Assembly: GCA_021779655.1 (NCBI GenBank)
Contig: JAJYAF010000144.1
Coordinates: 1 to 6,133, forward strand
DNA from: Pseudomonadota bacterium
Lineage (GTDB): Bacteria; Pseudomonadota; Alphaproteobacteria; Acetobacterales; Acetobacteraceae
Length of the DNA stretch: 6,133 nucleotides
Direction: 5' to 3'
The position numbers were made by a program, and so were the translations under genes. Below the pieces are notes generated by a model. The model was not told the origin of the DNA. It did no database searches and saw only the letters and a program-made list of their open reading frames with translations. Position 1 is the first letter of the stretch. Each line of letters begins with the position of its first letter. Shown in pieces: positions 1 to 6,093 of this stretch.

Positions 1-80
1 ACGCGCAGCGCGCCGCAGATTATCTGCACGGCCTGCAGCGGTACGAGGTGGACAACACGGTGGAGAGGGCCGCCGCTTGA
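1..80 (+). CDS. C-terminal end of an unidentified protein (5' partial)
   Basis: An open plus-strand frame enters from the left edge, with its first complete codon at base 3. It gives 25 residues ending in DNTVERAAA before TGA at 78-80. The codons are GC-rich and mostly begin with G or C, as expected for this genome, and a hairpin begins at the stop, so I read it as a real gene end. The fragment is too short to assign a function. The stretch AQRAADYLHGLQ faintly recalls the tail of ArdC-type antirestriction proteins, which often sit beside transfer genes, but this is only an impression. The gene converges on traG. Confidence 0.5.
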   Translation, partial: AQRAADYLHGLQRYEVDNTVERAAA

Positions 81-88
81 GGCGGCCC
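67..88 (+). terminator. Hairpin spanning the stop codon of the upstream gene
   Basis: A perfect 8-bp inverted repeat, gggccgcc at 67-74 and ggcggccc at 81-88, encloses a 6-base loop that contains the TGA stop. Only ATTT follows it, so as an intrinsic terminator it is weak alone. It may assist the stronger hairpin 15 bases downstream or protect the mRNA end. Confidence 0.35.
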
Positions 89-94
89 ATTTCC

Positions 95-127
95 AAAATT
101 TTCGGGCGCCTCACGGCGCCCGATTTT
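95..127. terminator. Bidirectional rho-independent terminator between the convergent genes
   Basis: A perfect 8-bp stem (cgggcgcc at 103-110, ggcgcccg at 115-122) has a 4-base loop, tcac. On the plus strand it is followed by ATTTT (123-127). On the minus strand the stem is followed by AAAATTTT (complement of 102 to 95). It lies between the stop of the plus-strand gene at 80 and the stop of traG at 139, so it can end transcription from both sides. Confidence 0.75.
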
Positions 128-138
128 CGTTGCATCGG

Positions 139-1842
139 CTAAGGTTTGTCGAATTTTCCGGCGAATTCCGCGTCCACGTAATATCGCAACTTCCTGGCGA
201 GGATGGGCCTTTGCCCGGTGAGAAAAAGCAGTTGCTTGCTTTGCGCCATGTTGCGGACCTCATCGGGGGTGAGCAGCGCCCGGCCTGTATGCTGTTCGGA
301 GAAGGTCAGACGATCACTGGCCCAACCCTGATTAGGATCGCGGCTGGTGGTCTCAAACACCCTGGTTTCCTGGCCGAGCAGATCGGAGACCAAACGGGCA
401 CTGTCATGGTCATTGACGCCAAAAACCTGGACGACCCCGGCGTTACTGAGAAAGGTCCCGGCGCTCTGGCCGTAAGTGGCGCGGAGCTGGTGGATGTCTT
501 GGAGGATGGGCCAAAGCTGCACGCCGTAGCCCGCCATGAGCCCCATGGCCCGCTCGACCGGTGCCAGATGGCCGAGCGCGGCGAACTCATCGAGCAGGTA
601 CAGTACCGGTGCGGCAGGTCGCCCTGGCGCGCGGGTCATATCCTGCAGGCTTTGCGTCACCATCAAGCGCAGCCATCTTGCATAAGCGCCAAGGCGATCC
701 GGCGGCAGGACAAGGAACACCGTCGCGACCTCCGCCTTCAAATCCCCAAACGCAAAATCCGAGTGTCCCAACGCTGCCGTCATGCGCGGGCTATCGAGAA
801 AATGCGTGTGGCGCTGCGCGGCGGAAAGCACCCCGGCCGCCTCGCGGTGATCCTTGCCCAGATGCCGGTTGGCGGCGCGGGCGATGAGTCCCGCCGCGGC
901 CGTGGTGCCTTGCATCTGCACGAACAAATCCGCGAACGTCTCCGGCGCCGCCGTCAGATGCTCGCGGAGAGTCGCGAGGGACCGCCGGCCGGGCGGTTCC
1001 TGCGCGACGATGTAGAGAATGAGACCCGCGATGAGCGCCTTGGCCTCTTCATTCCAATGCGCCTCCGCGACTTGAGCGGGCGGATCATAGACCAGCGCAT
1101 CGGCCAGAGTGGCTGCCTCCTCCGCCACATCGAGGCTGGCTGCGTCGAGCGAAGTGAGCGGATTGAACGACGCCGAAGCCCGGCCAGTGACGCCGAATGG
1201 GTCCAGAATATGCACCTTGCCGAACACTCCACGGGCTCTCCCGGCGATCCTGGTGTTCTCCCCTTTCGGATCGATACAGATTACCGAGCGGTCGAGGGTG
1301 AGCAGGTTCGGGATGATGGTGCCGACACCCTTGCCGCTGCGCGTGGGGGCCATGGTGAGCAAATGGGCCGGGCCGGCATAGCGCAGCAACTTGCCTGAAT
1401 TGAGATCGCGGCCAAGCAGGAGCCCATGCTTATTTTGCACCAGGCGCGCGGTTTCTTTCTCCGTGGCAAAGCGCGCCGTGCCATGGGTGCCGCTTTCCCG
1501 CTCGCCAAAATGTTCAAGGAGCGGACGCGTGAGCCCCCAGACCATAGCGACGAACAGCGCGATGACGGTCACAACGATGAGGATGATATTGGCGATCTTG
1601 GAATGATCGAGATGGAAGACCATTGCAACACCGGCGCCAGCGAGGCCGACCAGGGTCATGGCCAGGATCATCCACAGGATCGTCTTCAGCAAATAGAGTG
1701 GCGCCCATAAAGGGCTCAACAGAACCGCCTTGACGGCCCAGCCTGGATTACGGCGGATCTGCCACAGAAAATTGCGGAAAGCTTGTGCGACCTTACCCAA
1801 AAATCTGGCGCCAGAGGGCCGGGACCGTCGTGAAGCTCGCAT
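139..1842 (-). CDS. traG: TraG/VirD4-family type IV coupling protein
   Basis: This inner-membrane ATPase would link the TraA relaxosome to a type IV secretion channel and pump the transferred strand. The product is 567 residues. Hydrophobic segments at about 36-76 and 84-104 form the membrane anchor. The family signature ERESGTHGTARFA lies near 114-126. Walker A is APTRSGKGVG (165-174, Lys171) and Walker B is VLYLLDEFAALG (413-424, Asp418-Glu419). The conserved stretches IDPKGEN (190-196) and QDIHQLRATYG (448-458) are also present. At 567 residues it is somewhat shorter than RP4 or Ti TraG, mainly because it has little sequence after the ATPase core. ATG at 1842 is the most upstream start in this frame, because a TGA lies two codons before it. 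No good Shine-Dalgarno precedes it, and it overlaps the upstream gene by 50 bases, so translation is probably coupled. A TTG at 1800, overlapping by only 8 bases, is an alternative. It is the last gene of the minus-strand operon. Confidence 0.95.
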   Translation of the reverse strand: MRASRRSRPSGARFLGKVAQAFRNFLWQIRRNPGWAVKAVLLSPLWAPLYLLKTILWMILAMTLVGLAGAGVAMVFHLDHSKIANIILIVVTVIALFVAMVWGLTRPLLEHFGERESGTHGTARFATEKETARLVQNKHGLLLGRDLNSGKLLRYAGPAHLLTMAPTRSGKGVGTIIPNLLTLDRSVICIDPKGENTRIAGRARGVFGKVHILDPFGVTGRASASFNPLTSLDAASLDVAEEAATLADALVYDPPAQVAEAHWNEEAKALIAGLILYIVAQEPPGRRSLATLREHLTAAPETFADLFVQMQGTTAAAGLIARAANRHLGKDHREAAGVLSAAQRHTHFLDSPRMTAALGHSDFAFGDLKAEVATVFLVLPPDRLGAYARWLRLMVTQSLQDMTRAPGRPAAPVLYLLDEFAALGHLAPVERAMGLMAGYGVQLWPILQDIHQLRATYGQSAGTFLSNAGVVQVFGVNDHDSARLVSDLLGQETRVFETTSRDPNQGWASDRLTFSEQHTGRALLTPDEVRNMAQSKQLLFLTGQRPILARKLRYYVDAEFAGKFDKP

Positions 1843-2284
1843 CCGTCACGACGACACCCAGGACGAAGCCAATCCCCGCCCAGATATAGCGGTCCCATTT
1901 GGCTGGCTGCTGCCCGGCCAGTTGCTGAAGCGCGATGGTCACTGAGCGCATATCGGCAGACATGGCGTCGGCCTGAAGGGCTGTCTTACGCATGGAATCG
2001 GCCATAGCCCTGCGCGCCGCCTCGGATTCGTCCTTCAGCTCTTTGGTAATGGCCACATTGTCCAGCAATGCCTGCACGATTGCCATGGTGGGGTCGGTGA
2101 TATCGAGATTTTCGGGTGAATCGGTCTGTTTTGGAGGATCGGGCATTTCCGGCCTCCGGTGCGGCCCTGCCGCTTGACTTGCGTCAACCTGCCCCGCCAG
2201 TCGCTGCCAATAGGCCCCCGCCTCCGCATCCGAAGCTCGCCGCCCATGGCCCGCGGCATCGCCGCCGTCATCGGCTCCGCTCAT
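1793..2284 (-). CDS. Small membrane-anchored coiled-coil protein of the tra operon, unknown function
   Basis: I do not recognise a named family. From the ATG at 2284 the product is 163 residues. The first 46 are Gly/Ala/Asp-rich and low in structure. A charged helical region with coiled-coil character follows (ITKELKDESEAARRAMADSM), and then one transmembrane helix near the C-terminus (around YIWAGIGFVLGVVV), leaving about 15 residues after it. Two starts are credible. ATG 2284 has GAGG eight bases upstream and leaves a 30-base gap after the traD-like gene. ATG 2146 has a better GGAGG six bases upstream and would give 117 residues starting MPDPPKQTDS. Codons between 2284 and 2147 are rich in GNN and moderately GC-rich at position three, which mildly favours the longer form. 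Its position just before traG suggests an accessory role at the membrane in conjugation (inference). Confidence 0.7.
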   Translation of the reverse strand: MSGADDGGDAAGHGRRASDAEAGAYWQRLAGQVDASQAAGPHRRPEMPDPPKQTDSPENLDITDPTMAIVQALLDNVAITKELKDESEAARRAMADSMRKTALQADAMSADMRSVTIALQQLAGQQPAKWDRYIWAGIGFVLGVVVTDASFTTVPALWRQIFG

Positions 2285-2314
2285 GCGCCGGGCCTCATCG
2301 GGACTGACATGGGC

Positions 2315-2860
2315 TTATTCCCGAGGCGCCAGCGGCAACGGCTCGACCAGTCCGCCGCCAAGTTCGGCCTCGCCTTGGATATCGGCTGGCTCTCCGGTGC
2401 CGTCCCACGCCTTGGCTGCGGCGTTCCATTTAAAGCCGCGTTTTTTCAGCGCGGTCAGCACCGCCTCATCTGGCGCCTCCCCAAACGACACGCGAAGCGG
2501 CACCAGCACGGTTTTAGCGGCTTCCGCCGCCCTCGCCTGCTTGCCTTTCGTGCCCAGTTCGGCCCTTGCCGTATCGGCGAGTTCGGCCAGCATGGCGAAT
2601 CCGCCTTTCAGCTCATCATCATTCCACCGGCTCAAGCCCGCCGCCACGGCCAGGCCGCCGACCCGGTATTTTTCCCGGTCTTCGATCTTACGCTTGGCAA
2701 CAGCAATACTCGCCCGGCTTTTGGCAATCTCGGCGGTCTGGCGCAGGAGCTTCAGCTCCTTCAGCTCCAGCGCCTCGGGCGCCGGCAGTTTGCTGCCCCC
2801 CTTTGACTTGGCGACCAGCTCTTCCAGGCGCCGTAGCGCGGCCTCATCGAATCCTGCCAT
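2315..2860 (-). CDS. traD: TraD-like conjugal transfer accessory protein
   Basis: The product is 181 residues, soluble and highly charged. Residues 30-62 form an Ala/Lys/Glu-rich helix. It leads into KYRVGGLAVAAGLSRWNDDELKGGF (about 64-88), which resembles the 'GGLVVKAGL' core of the small TraC/TraD proteins encoded beside traA on Ti-type plasmids. Those proteins are usually about 70-100 residues, so this one carries an extra C-terminal half. That half contains LTALKKRGFKWNAAAKAWDG (135-154), a pattern like the short 'G-x-x-W-x-x-x-x-K-x-W' modules of mobile-element proteins. The start is ATG 2860, with GGAG seven bases upstream. It is the first gene of the minus-strand operon, divergent from traA, and probably acts in the relaxosome (inference from family and context). 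The TraD name rests on the core motif and gene order. Confidence 0.7.
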   Translation of the reverse strand: MAGFDEAALRRLEELVAKSKGGSKLPAPEALELKELKLLRQTAEIAKSRASIAVAKRKIEDREKYRVGGLAVAAGLSRWNDDELKGGFAMLAELADTARAELGTKGKQARAAEAAKTVLVPLRVSFGEAPDEAVLTALKKRGFKWNAAAKAWDGTGEPADIQGEAELGGGLVEPLPLAPRE

Positions 2861-2911
2861 GTTCTGTCTCCAAACACTGGCAAAACAACGGAACAGAATA
2901 CGGCTACAATT

Positions 2912-2941
2912 TTTACGAGAAAAATGTAAACTTAATACAAT
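2912..2941 (+). promoter_or_regulatory. Candidate sigma-70-type promoter for traA
   Basis: A -35-like TTTACG (2912-2917) is followed after 18 bases by TACAAT (2936-2941), which matches five of six bases of the TATAAT consensus. It lies in the only AT-rich patch of the intergenic region and would give a leader of a little over 200 bases running through the inverted repeats to traA. The same patch presumably drives the opposite operon. On the minus strand a TATTCT lies at 2900-2895, but I see no good -35 for it. Confidence 0.35.
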
Positions 2942-3017
2942 CAGGCTGAACGACTCTTCATGCTCGAGTCACCCTGAAGACAGACGCGCCCGCAGAAAAT
3001 CGGTCTAGGCTCAATAT

Positions 3018-3038
3018 ACGTTTTGCTGCGCAAAACGT
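3018..3038. repeat. 9-bp perfect inverted repeat, putative oriT hairpin
   Basis: acgttttgc (3018-3026) and gcaaaacgt (3030-3038) are exact reverse complements separated by tgc. There is no T-run after it, and it lies 120 bases upstream of the relaxase start. A relaxase or accessory-protein recognition site is therefore more likely than a terminator. Confidence 0.7.
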
Positions 3039-3045
3039 GGTCGAG

Positions 3046-3065
3046 GGTGGTGTTGGCACACCACC
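3046..3065. repeat. 8-bp perfect inverted repeat, putative oriT hairpin
   Basis: ggtggtgt (3046-3053) and acaccacc (3058-3065) pair perfectly around a 4-base tggc loop. The repeat begins seven bases after the preceding 9-bp repeat. MobQ-type origins typically carry such a repeat just upstream of nic, so nic might lie shortly 3' of one of these repeats (inference). Confidence 0.7.
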
Positions 3066-3066
3066 A

Positions 3067-3098
3067 GCCGAATCGGCGACCGCAGGTAGGGCCACCTG
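3067..3098. repeat. Two further short inverted repeats next to the putative oriT hairpins
   Basis: gccga at 3067-3071 pairs with tcggc at 3073-3077 around a single base. caggt at 3083-3087 pairs with acctg at 3094-3098 around agggcc. Alone, 5-bp arms are not significant. Their packing directly after the 9-bp and 8-bp repeats is what makes them notable. Confidence 0.35.
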
Positions 3099-3160
3099 TC
3101 CCGGCGTGGCGCTTGGGTCAAATGGTTGGCCGGAAAGAGAGGCGCATAGAAAGGACAGCG

Positions 3161-5554
3161 ATGGCGAGCCGGTTTGTCCGCATTGAGATCGTCAAGGCCG
3201 GAGCGGGTAGCAGCGCCACCGGCCTGTCGGCCTATATCGCCCGCGACGCAAGGCTCGACCAAAGCGGCACACCGTTCAATTTTGCCCACAAGGCCGATGA
3301 GCTTGAAGCCAGGGGGATGATCTTGCCCGCCAGCGCGCCAGAATTGGCGGCGGACGCGGCGCAGCTATGGCGGGCAGCCGAACGCGCCGAGCAGACGATC
3401 GACCGGCAGACCGGCGAGCTACGCTGGAAGAAGAACGGGCAAATCGCCAAGCACATGACCATCGCCCTGCCGCGCGAAGCGACTCCCGAACAGCGCGAGG
3501 CCATGCTGTTGGAATTCGTAGTAAAGGAGATCAAGCCCGAGAACCATGGCGTGGTGGTGGAATGGGCCATCCACCGCGAGGAGAATAACCCGCACGCGCA
3601 TCTGCTTATCAGCACGCGGGCCCTGGACGGCGGTGGTTTCGGCAAGAAAGCCCGTGCCATGAACCCCGATTTTGCCAGCAAGGAGGCCAATCATTTTATC
3701 AGCGAGGCCGAGAACTGGGACATCCGCTGGGCTGAATTCCAGAAGGAATATTTTGAGCGGCTGGGAATAACCGCCGATATCCGCGAGCGCCGAACGGTGC
3801 CGGAGGAGCATTACACGCGTGGCCAGCTTTTGAATCAACAGGTCATCGCCGACCGGGCCGAAATCGCCCAGGCCAATACGGCTGCCGAGCAAGCAAAGCT
3901 GCGCGATCCGGACGATATTTTGGAGCGGCTCACCGCACGGAAGGCGGTGTTTACCGCCCGCGATGTGCGCCAGGCTTTGAACAAATCCGGGCTGGAGGGA
4001 GAGCAGCGCGACGCGCTGGAGGCGCGGATCACCGGCCACGCTGATGTCGTCCCACTCCTCGCCGATGGCCGAGACGAGATCGGCTGGACCACGCGCCAGG
4101 TGCGCGCGGAGGAACTAGCGATCATTGGCGCGGCTGAGCGCATACGGGAATCATTCGGCCCGGCGCTTGGCCGCTCCGGCCGAGGACGATTGGCCCGCGC
4201 CGATTTGACGGACGAGCAGCGCGCGGCCGCGGAGCACGTCACGGACGGCCGGCAAATCAGCATTGTCATCGGCCGGGCCGGAACGGGGAAGAGCCATACC
4301 TTGAATGCGGCGCGGCACTCGTTCGAGGCGGAGGGGTATCGCGTGATCGGCCTGGCCCCGACCAATGCCGTCGTCGCGGATTTGCGCAAGGACGGCTACG
4401 GCCATGCCGCGACTTTACATCGCGAGCTGGGGCAGCTGGAGCGTGACCCATCGCGCTGGGATCGCAAAACCGTCGTGATGGTCGATGAGGCGGGCATGAT
4501 GGATAACGCCATCATGGCGAAGCTGCTAAAGGGCGCAGAGCAGAGTGGAGCCAGGTTGATCCTGGCGGGAGATGACCGGCAATTCGCGTCGGTGTCGCGC
4601 GGCGGGATGTTCACGGAGCTGGTCAACCAACATGGCGCGGCTGAGCTGAAAACCGTCTTGCGGCAGCGTCAGGCCTACCAGGCCAAAGCCAGCGAGGATT
4701 TTGCGCGGGGCGATGTTCATACCGCGCTGGAGGCATATGACCGGCGAGGCCAGATCGTCTGGTGTGACAGCTTGGCCGATGCGCGACAACGCGCGGTGGC
4801 GGCGCAGGCGTCAATCGACGCGCCGAGCTTCCTCTATGCCAGCACCAATAAAGAGGTGGAGGAGCTGAACCGGGCTGAGCAGCAGCGGCGACGGGCCGAC
4901 CTTTCCGTGAAGGGCAATCCGATCCAGGCGCATGGATTCAAGACGGTGCGCGGTGACGTGTCGATTGCCGCCGGAGAGCGGGTGCAATTTTACGAGACCG
5001 ACCGGCAGCTCGGCGTAGCGACATCGGAGTTTGGCACCGTCAAAGCCGTGGCACCGAGGCACATCGAAATCGTGAAGGATGACGGGGCGACCGTCGCGTT
5101 CGATCCGGCGAAATACGACAAATGGGGGCTGGGCTATAGCGGCACGGGCTATAAGGGCCAGGGTAAGACGCAGCCCACGACGGCGGCCGTCTATGACAAT
5201 TCCTATGCCTGGGATGCCCGCGCGGCCTATGTCATCGGCACACGGCACCGGGAGGATTACCGGCTCTTCGTGCCGCGCGAATTGGCGCCGGACCTCGCCG
5301 CCCTGACTGGGCAGATCATGCGGCAGCGCGAGGATAAAGGTTCGTCGCTGCGCTTCGAGGCCGCTCGGCATCGTCGCACACATTCCGGTCCGACAGCGGA
5401 TGCAGCCGAACAAAAACTGCGCGCATCCTTGGAGAAGGGCCGGGAGGCGCTGATCGCCGCGCAGGCGGAACGGGCGCGGCAGGCCGAAGAAATGAGAAGA
5501 GCCCAGGAACTGCGAAACATGCTCAGGCCACGGGGGCCAAGATTGGGGAGATGA
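3161..5554 (+). CDS. traA: Ti-type conjugative relaxase TraA (MobA/MobL relaxase plus RecD-like helicase)
   Basis: TraA would nick oriT, stay covalently bound to the 5' end, and unwind the strand for transfer. Residues 1-220 form the MobA/MobL relaxase domain. Tyr25 in LSAYIARD is the probable catalytic tyrosine. The metal-binding triad is in HREENNPHAHLL (His138, His145, His147). Residues 345-705 form a superfamily 1 RecD/TraI-like helicase. It shows Walker A GRAGTGKS (371-378), Walker B VVMVDEAGM (438-446), AGDDRQ (469-474), VLRQRQ (499-504), a degenerate late motif YKGQGKT (664-670), and TRHRED (694-699). A charged helical tail follows (745-785). The total of 797 residues is well short of the roughly 1,100 of Ti TraA, so the usual C-terminal extension is missing. 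I chose ATG 3161 because AAGGA lies five bases upstream and the protein then begins with the family-typical MASRFVRIEIVKAG. The frame stays open upstream to ATG 3023, but that start would read through the hairpins and has no Shine-Dalgarno. Confidence 0.95.
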   Translation: MASRFVRIEIVKAGAGSSATGLSAYIARDARLDQSGTPFNFAHKADELEARGMILPASAPELAADAAQLWRAAERAEQTIDRQTGELRWKKNGQIAKHMTIALPREATPEQREAMLLEFVVKEIKPENHGVVVEWAIHREENNPHAHLLISTRALDGGGFGKKARAMNPDFASKEANHFISEAENWDIRWAEFQKEYFERLGITADIRERRTVPEEHYTRGQLLNQQVIADRAEIAQANTAAEQAKLRDPDDILERLTARKAVFTARDVRQALNKSGLEGEQRDALEARITGHADVVPLLADGRDEIGWTTRQVRAEELAIIGAAERIRESFGPALGRSGRGRLARADLTDEQRAAAEHVTDGRQISIVIGRAGTGKSHTLNAARHSFEAEGYRVIGLAPTNAVVADLRKDGYGHAATLHRELGQLERDPSRWDRKTVVMVDEAGMMDNAIMAKLLKGAEQSGARLILAGDDRQFASVSRGGMFTELVNQHGAAELKTVLRQRQAYQAKASEDFARGDVHTALEAYDRRGQIVWCDSLADARQRAVAAQASIDAPSFLYASTNKEVEELNRAEQQRRRADLSVKGNPIQAHGFKTVRGDVSIAAGERVQFYETDRQLGVATSEFGTVKAVAPRHIEIVKDDGATVAFDPAKYDKWGLGYSGTGYKGQGKTQPTTAAVYDNSYAWDARAAYVIGTRHREDYRLFVPRELAPDLAALTGQIMRQREDKGSSLRFEAARHRRTHSGPTADAAEQKLRASLEKGREALIAAQAERARQAEEMRRAQELRNMLRPRGPRLGR

Positions 5555-5570
5555 GCCTCGTACCGGCGTA

Positions 5571-5591
5571 TTCCCGATCGAGCGTATTTTG
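5571..5591 (+). promoter_or_regulatory. Putative operator repeat 1 of the hipBA-like locus
   Basis: ttcccgatcg at 5571-5580 is followed by agcgtattttg. It shares the TTCCCGATC core and the downstream AT tract with two further copies at 5621 and 5670. Presumed to be a binding site for the Xre-family repressor encoded downstream. Confidence 0.5.
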
Positions 5592-5609
5592 CCGCTTCCG
5601 AGGCACAAT

Positions 5610-5638
5610 TTATCAAAATATTCCCGATCTGGCATATT
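5610..5638 (+). promoter_or_regulatory. Candidate promoter of the hipB-like gene enclosing an operator
   Basis: A -35-like ttatca (5610-5615) and a -10-like catatt (5633-5638) are separated by 17 bases. Each matches four of six consensus bases. The second TTCCCGATC repeat occupies the spacer, the usual place for an autoregulatory operator. A second option is ttgaaa (5643-5648) with a weak -10 (catgtt) near 5666, which would place operator 3 at the start of transcription. Confidence 0.35.
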
Positions 5639-5641
5639 TAC
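5621..5641 (+). promoter_or_regulatory. Putative operator repeat 2 of the hipBA-like locus
   Basis: ttcccgatct at 5621-5630 is followed by ggcatatttac. It begins 50 bases after the first copy and 49 before the third. Its right half is only weakly dyad-symmetric with the left. Confidence 0.5.
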
Positions 5642-5669
5642 CTTGAAATCCAGAGAAACCAGGAGCATG

Positions 5670-5690
5670 TTCCCGATCGGGAATTTTTTT
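5670..5690 (+). promoter_or_regulatory. Putative operator repeat 3, a perfect 14-bp palindrome
   Basis: ttcccgatcgggaa (5670-5683) is its own reverse complement, and a run of T follows. It ends 15 bases before the hipB-like start codon. It is the most symmetric of the three copies and so the probable high-affinity site of a dimeric repressor. The palindrome plus T-run could also form a weak terminator hairpin behind traA. Confidence 0.55.
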
Positions 5691-5698
5691 GACGTTGC

Positions 5699-5932
5699 AT
5701 GACTGACGATCTGGCAAAAGCATTTGGAGACATGATTAGGGCCAACCGGCGCAAGGCTGGGCTGACCCAGGCCGAGCTTGCCCTGATCTCCGGGACCGGC
5801 CTGCGCTTCATCATTGACCTTGAAGCGGGCAAAGCGTCCTGCCGTCTTGGCATGGCCCTAAGGGTCGGTAAGGCCCTCGGCATAGAGATGACGACCGCCA
5901 GCACGAATGCCGATTTGCCGGGGGCTACGTAA
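5699..5932 (+). CDS. HipB/Y4mF-like antitoxin, Xre-family helix-turn-helix repressor
   Basis: The product is 77 residues, almost entirely one HTH_3/Xre domain. Helices run from about residue 4 to 62. The motif GLTQAELALISGTGLRFIIDLEAGK (21-45) contains the conserved TQ of the helix-turn-helix and the 'F-I-x-D-L-E-x-G-K' end typical of HipB/Y4mF antitoxins. Such proteins neutralise a HipA-type kinase and repress their own operon. ATG 5699 is the most upstream start, because an in-frame TGA lies three codons before it. No clear Shine-Dalgarno is visible, so initiation may be weak or leaderless. Its TAA overlaps the ATG of the hipA-like gene by one base (TAATG), so the two are translationally coupled. 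Three repeats upstream are its likely operators. Confidence 0.85.
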   Translation: MTDDLAKAFGDMIRANRRKAGLTQAELALISGTGLRFIIDLEAGKASCRLGMALRVGKALGIEMTTASTNADLPGAT

Positions 5933-6093
5933 TGGCAGCCACACCGGTTTTCTATGAGACCCTGCTTGTCGGCGAAATCCAGGCACATCCGGATGGCCTG
6001 TTATCGTTCAGCTATGCCGAGGCATGGCGGTCGTCCACTTCGGCCTTCCCGATTTCCGTGCTGGCCCCACTAGAGCGGTTTGAACCTGACTAG
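5932..6093 (+). pseudogene. HipA-like toxin, N-terminal fragment probably cut by an insertion
   Basis: The frame begins at the ATG overlapping the antitoxin stop and runs 53 residues to TAG at 6091-6093. It reads VFYETLLVGEIQ, then GLLSFSYAEAW, then SAFPISVLAPL. These follow the order of the HipA N-terminal subdomain 1: strand with 'G-x-L/I', 'F-x-Y-x-x-x-W', then 'P-x-S-x-x-x-P-L'. Intact HipA kinases have about 400-440 residues, with the catalytic kinase domain downstream; none of it is present here. Similarity stops after APL (codon CTA at 6070-6072), and the remaining residues, ERFEPD, look like read-through into foreign sequence. The stand-alone HipS of HipBST systems also resembles this subdomain but is about 100 residues, so truncation is the better explanation. 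The product is not expected to be a functional kinase. Confidence 0.65.

Larger units (their letters stand above)
2861..3160. other. Divergent tra intergenic region, putative oriT
   Basis: These 300 bases contain no gene. They separate the divergent traD-like and traA genes, the place where Ti-type plasmids carry oriT. The left part (about 2900-2942) is AT-rich against a GC-rich background and holds promoter-like elements and a 6-bp inverted repeat (attttt 2909-2914, aaaaat 2920-2925). An imperfect dyad follows: tcagg 2941-2945 with cctga 2973-2977, and gactc 2952-2956 with gagtc 2966-2970. Four closely packed inverted repeats lie at 3018-3098. I found no convincing match to the RSF1010/Ti nic consensus, so the cleavage position is unknown. 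Confidence 0.55.

Noticed and set aside
130..1398. A 422-residue open frame on the plus strand opposite traG
   Set aside because: It is antisense to a gene with complete Walker A and B motifs. Its translation is Arg/Gly-rich without recognisable domains, a typical shadow of a GC-rich coding strand.
3023..3160. N-terminal extension of TraA from ATG 3023
   Set aside because: The 46 extra residues read through the inverted repeats, lack a Shine-Dalgarno and do not resemble relaxase N-termini. ATG 3161 has AAGGA at a good distance and a family-typical start.
4811..5668. A 285-residue minus-strand open frame opposite the end of traA
   Set aside because: It mirrors the codon positions of the traA helicase region, has no recognisable motif, and would start inside the operator region without a ribosome binding site.
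5571..5690. The three repeats as replication iterons of an oriV
   Set aside because: No rep gene is present, there are only three copies, and they sit directly around the promoter of a repressor gene, so operators explain them better.
5667..5701. An 11-codon leader peptide (MFPIGNFFDVA) ending in an ATGA overlap with the hipB-like start
   Set aside because: The AGGAG before it is only one base from the ATG, too close for normal initiation, and the frame is mostly the operator palindrome and T-run, so the overlap is likely chance.
6046..6053. A fourth TTCCCGAT half-site inside the hipA-like fragment
   Set aside because: It lies within conserved coding sequence (AFPIS), lacks the AT tract and breaks the 50-base spacing, so it is probably coincidental.
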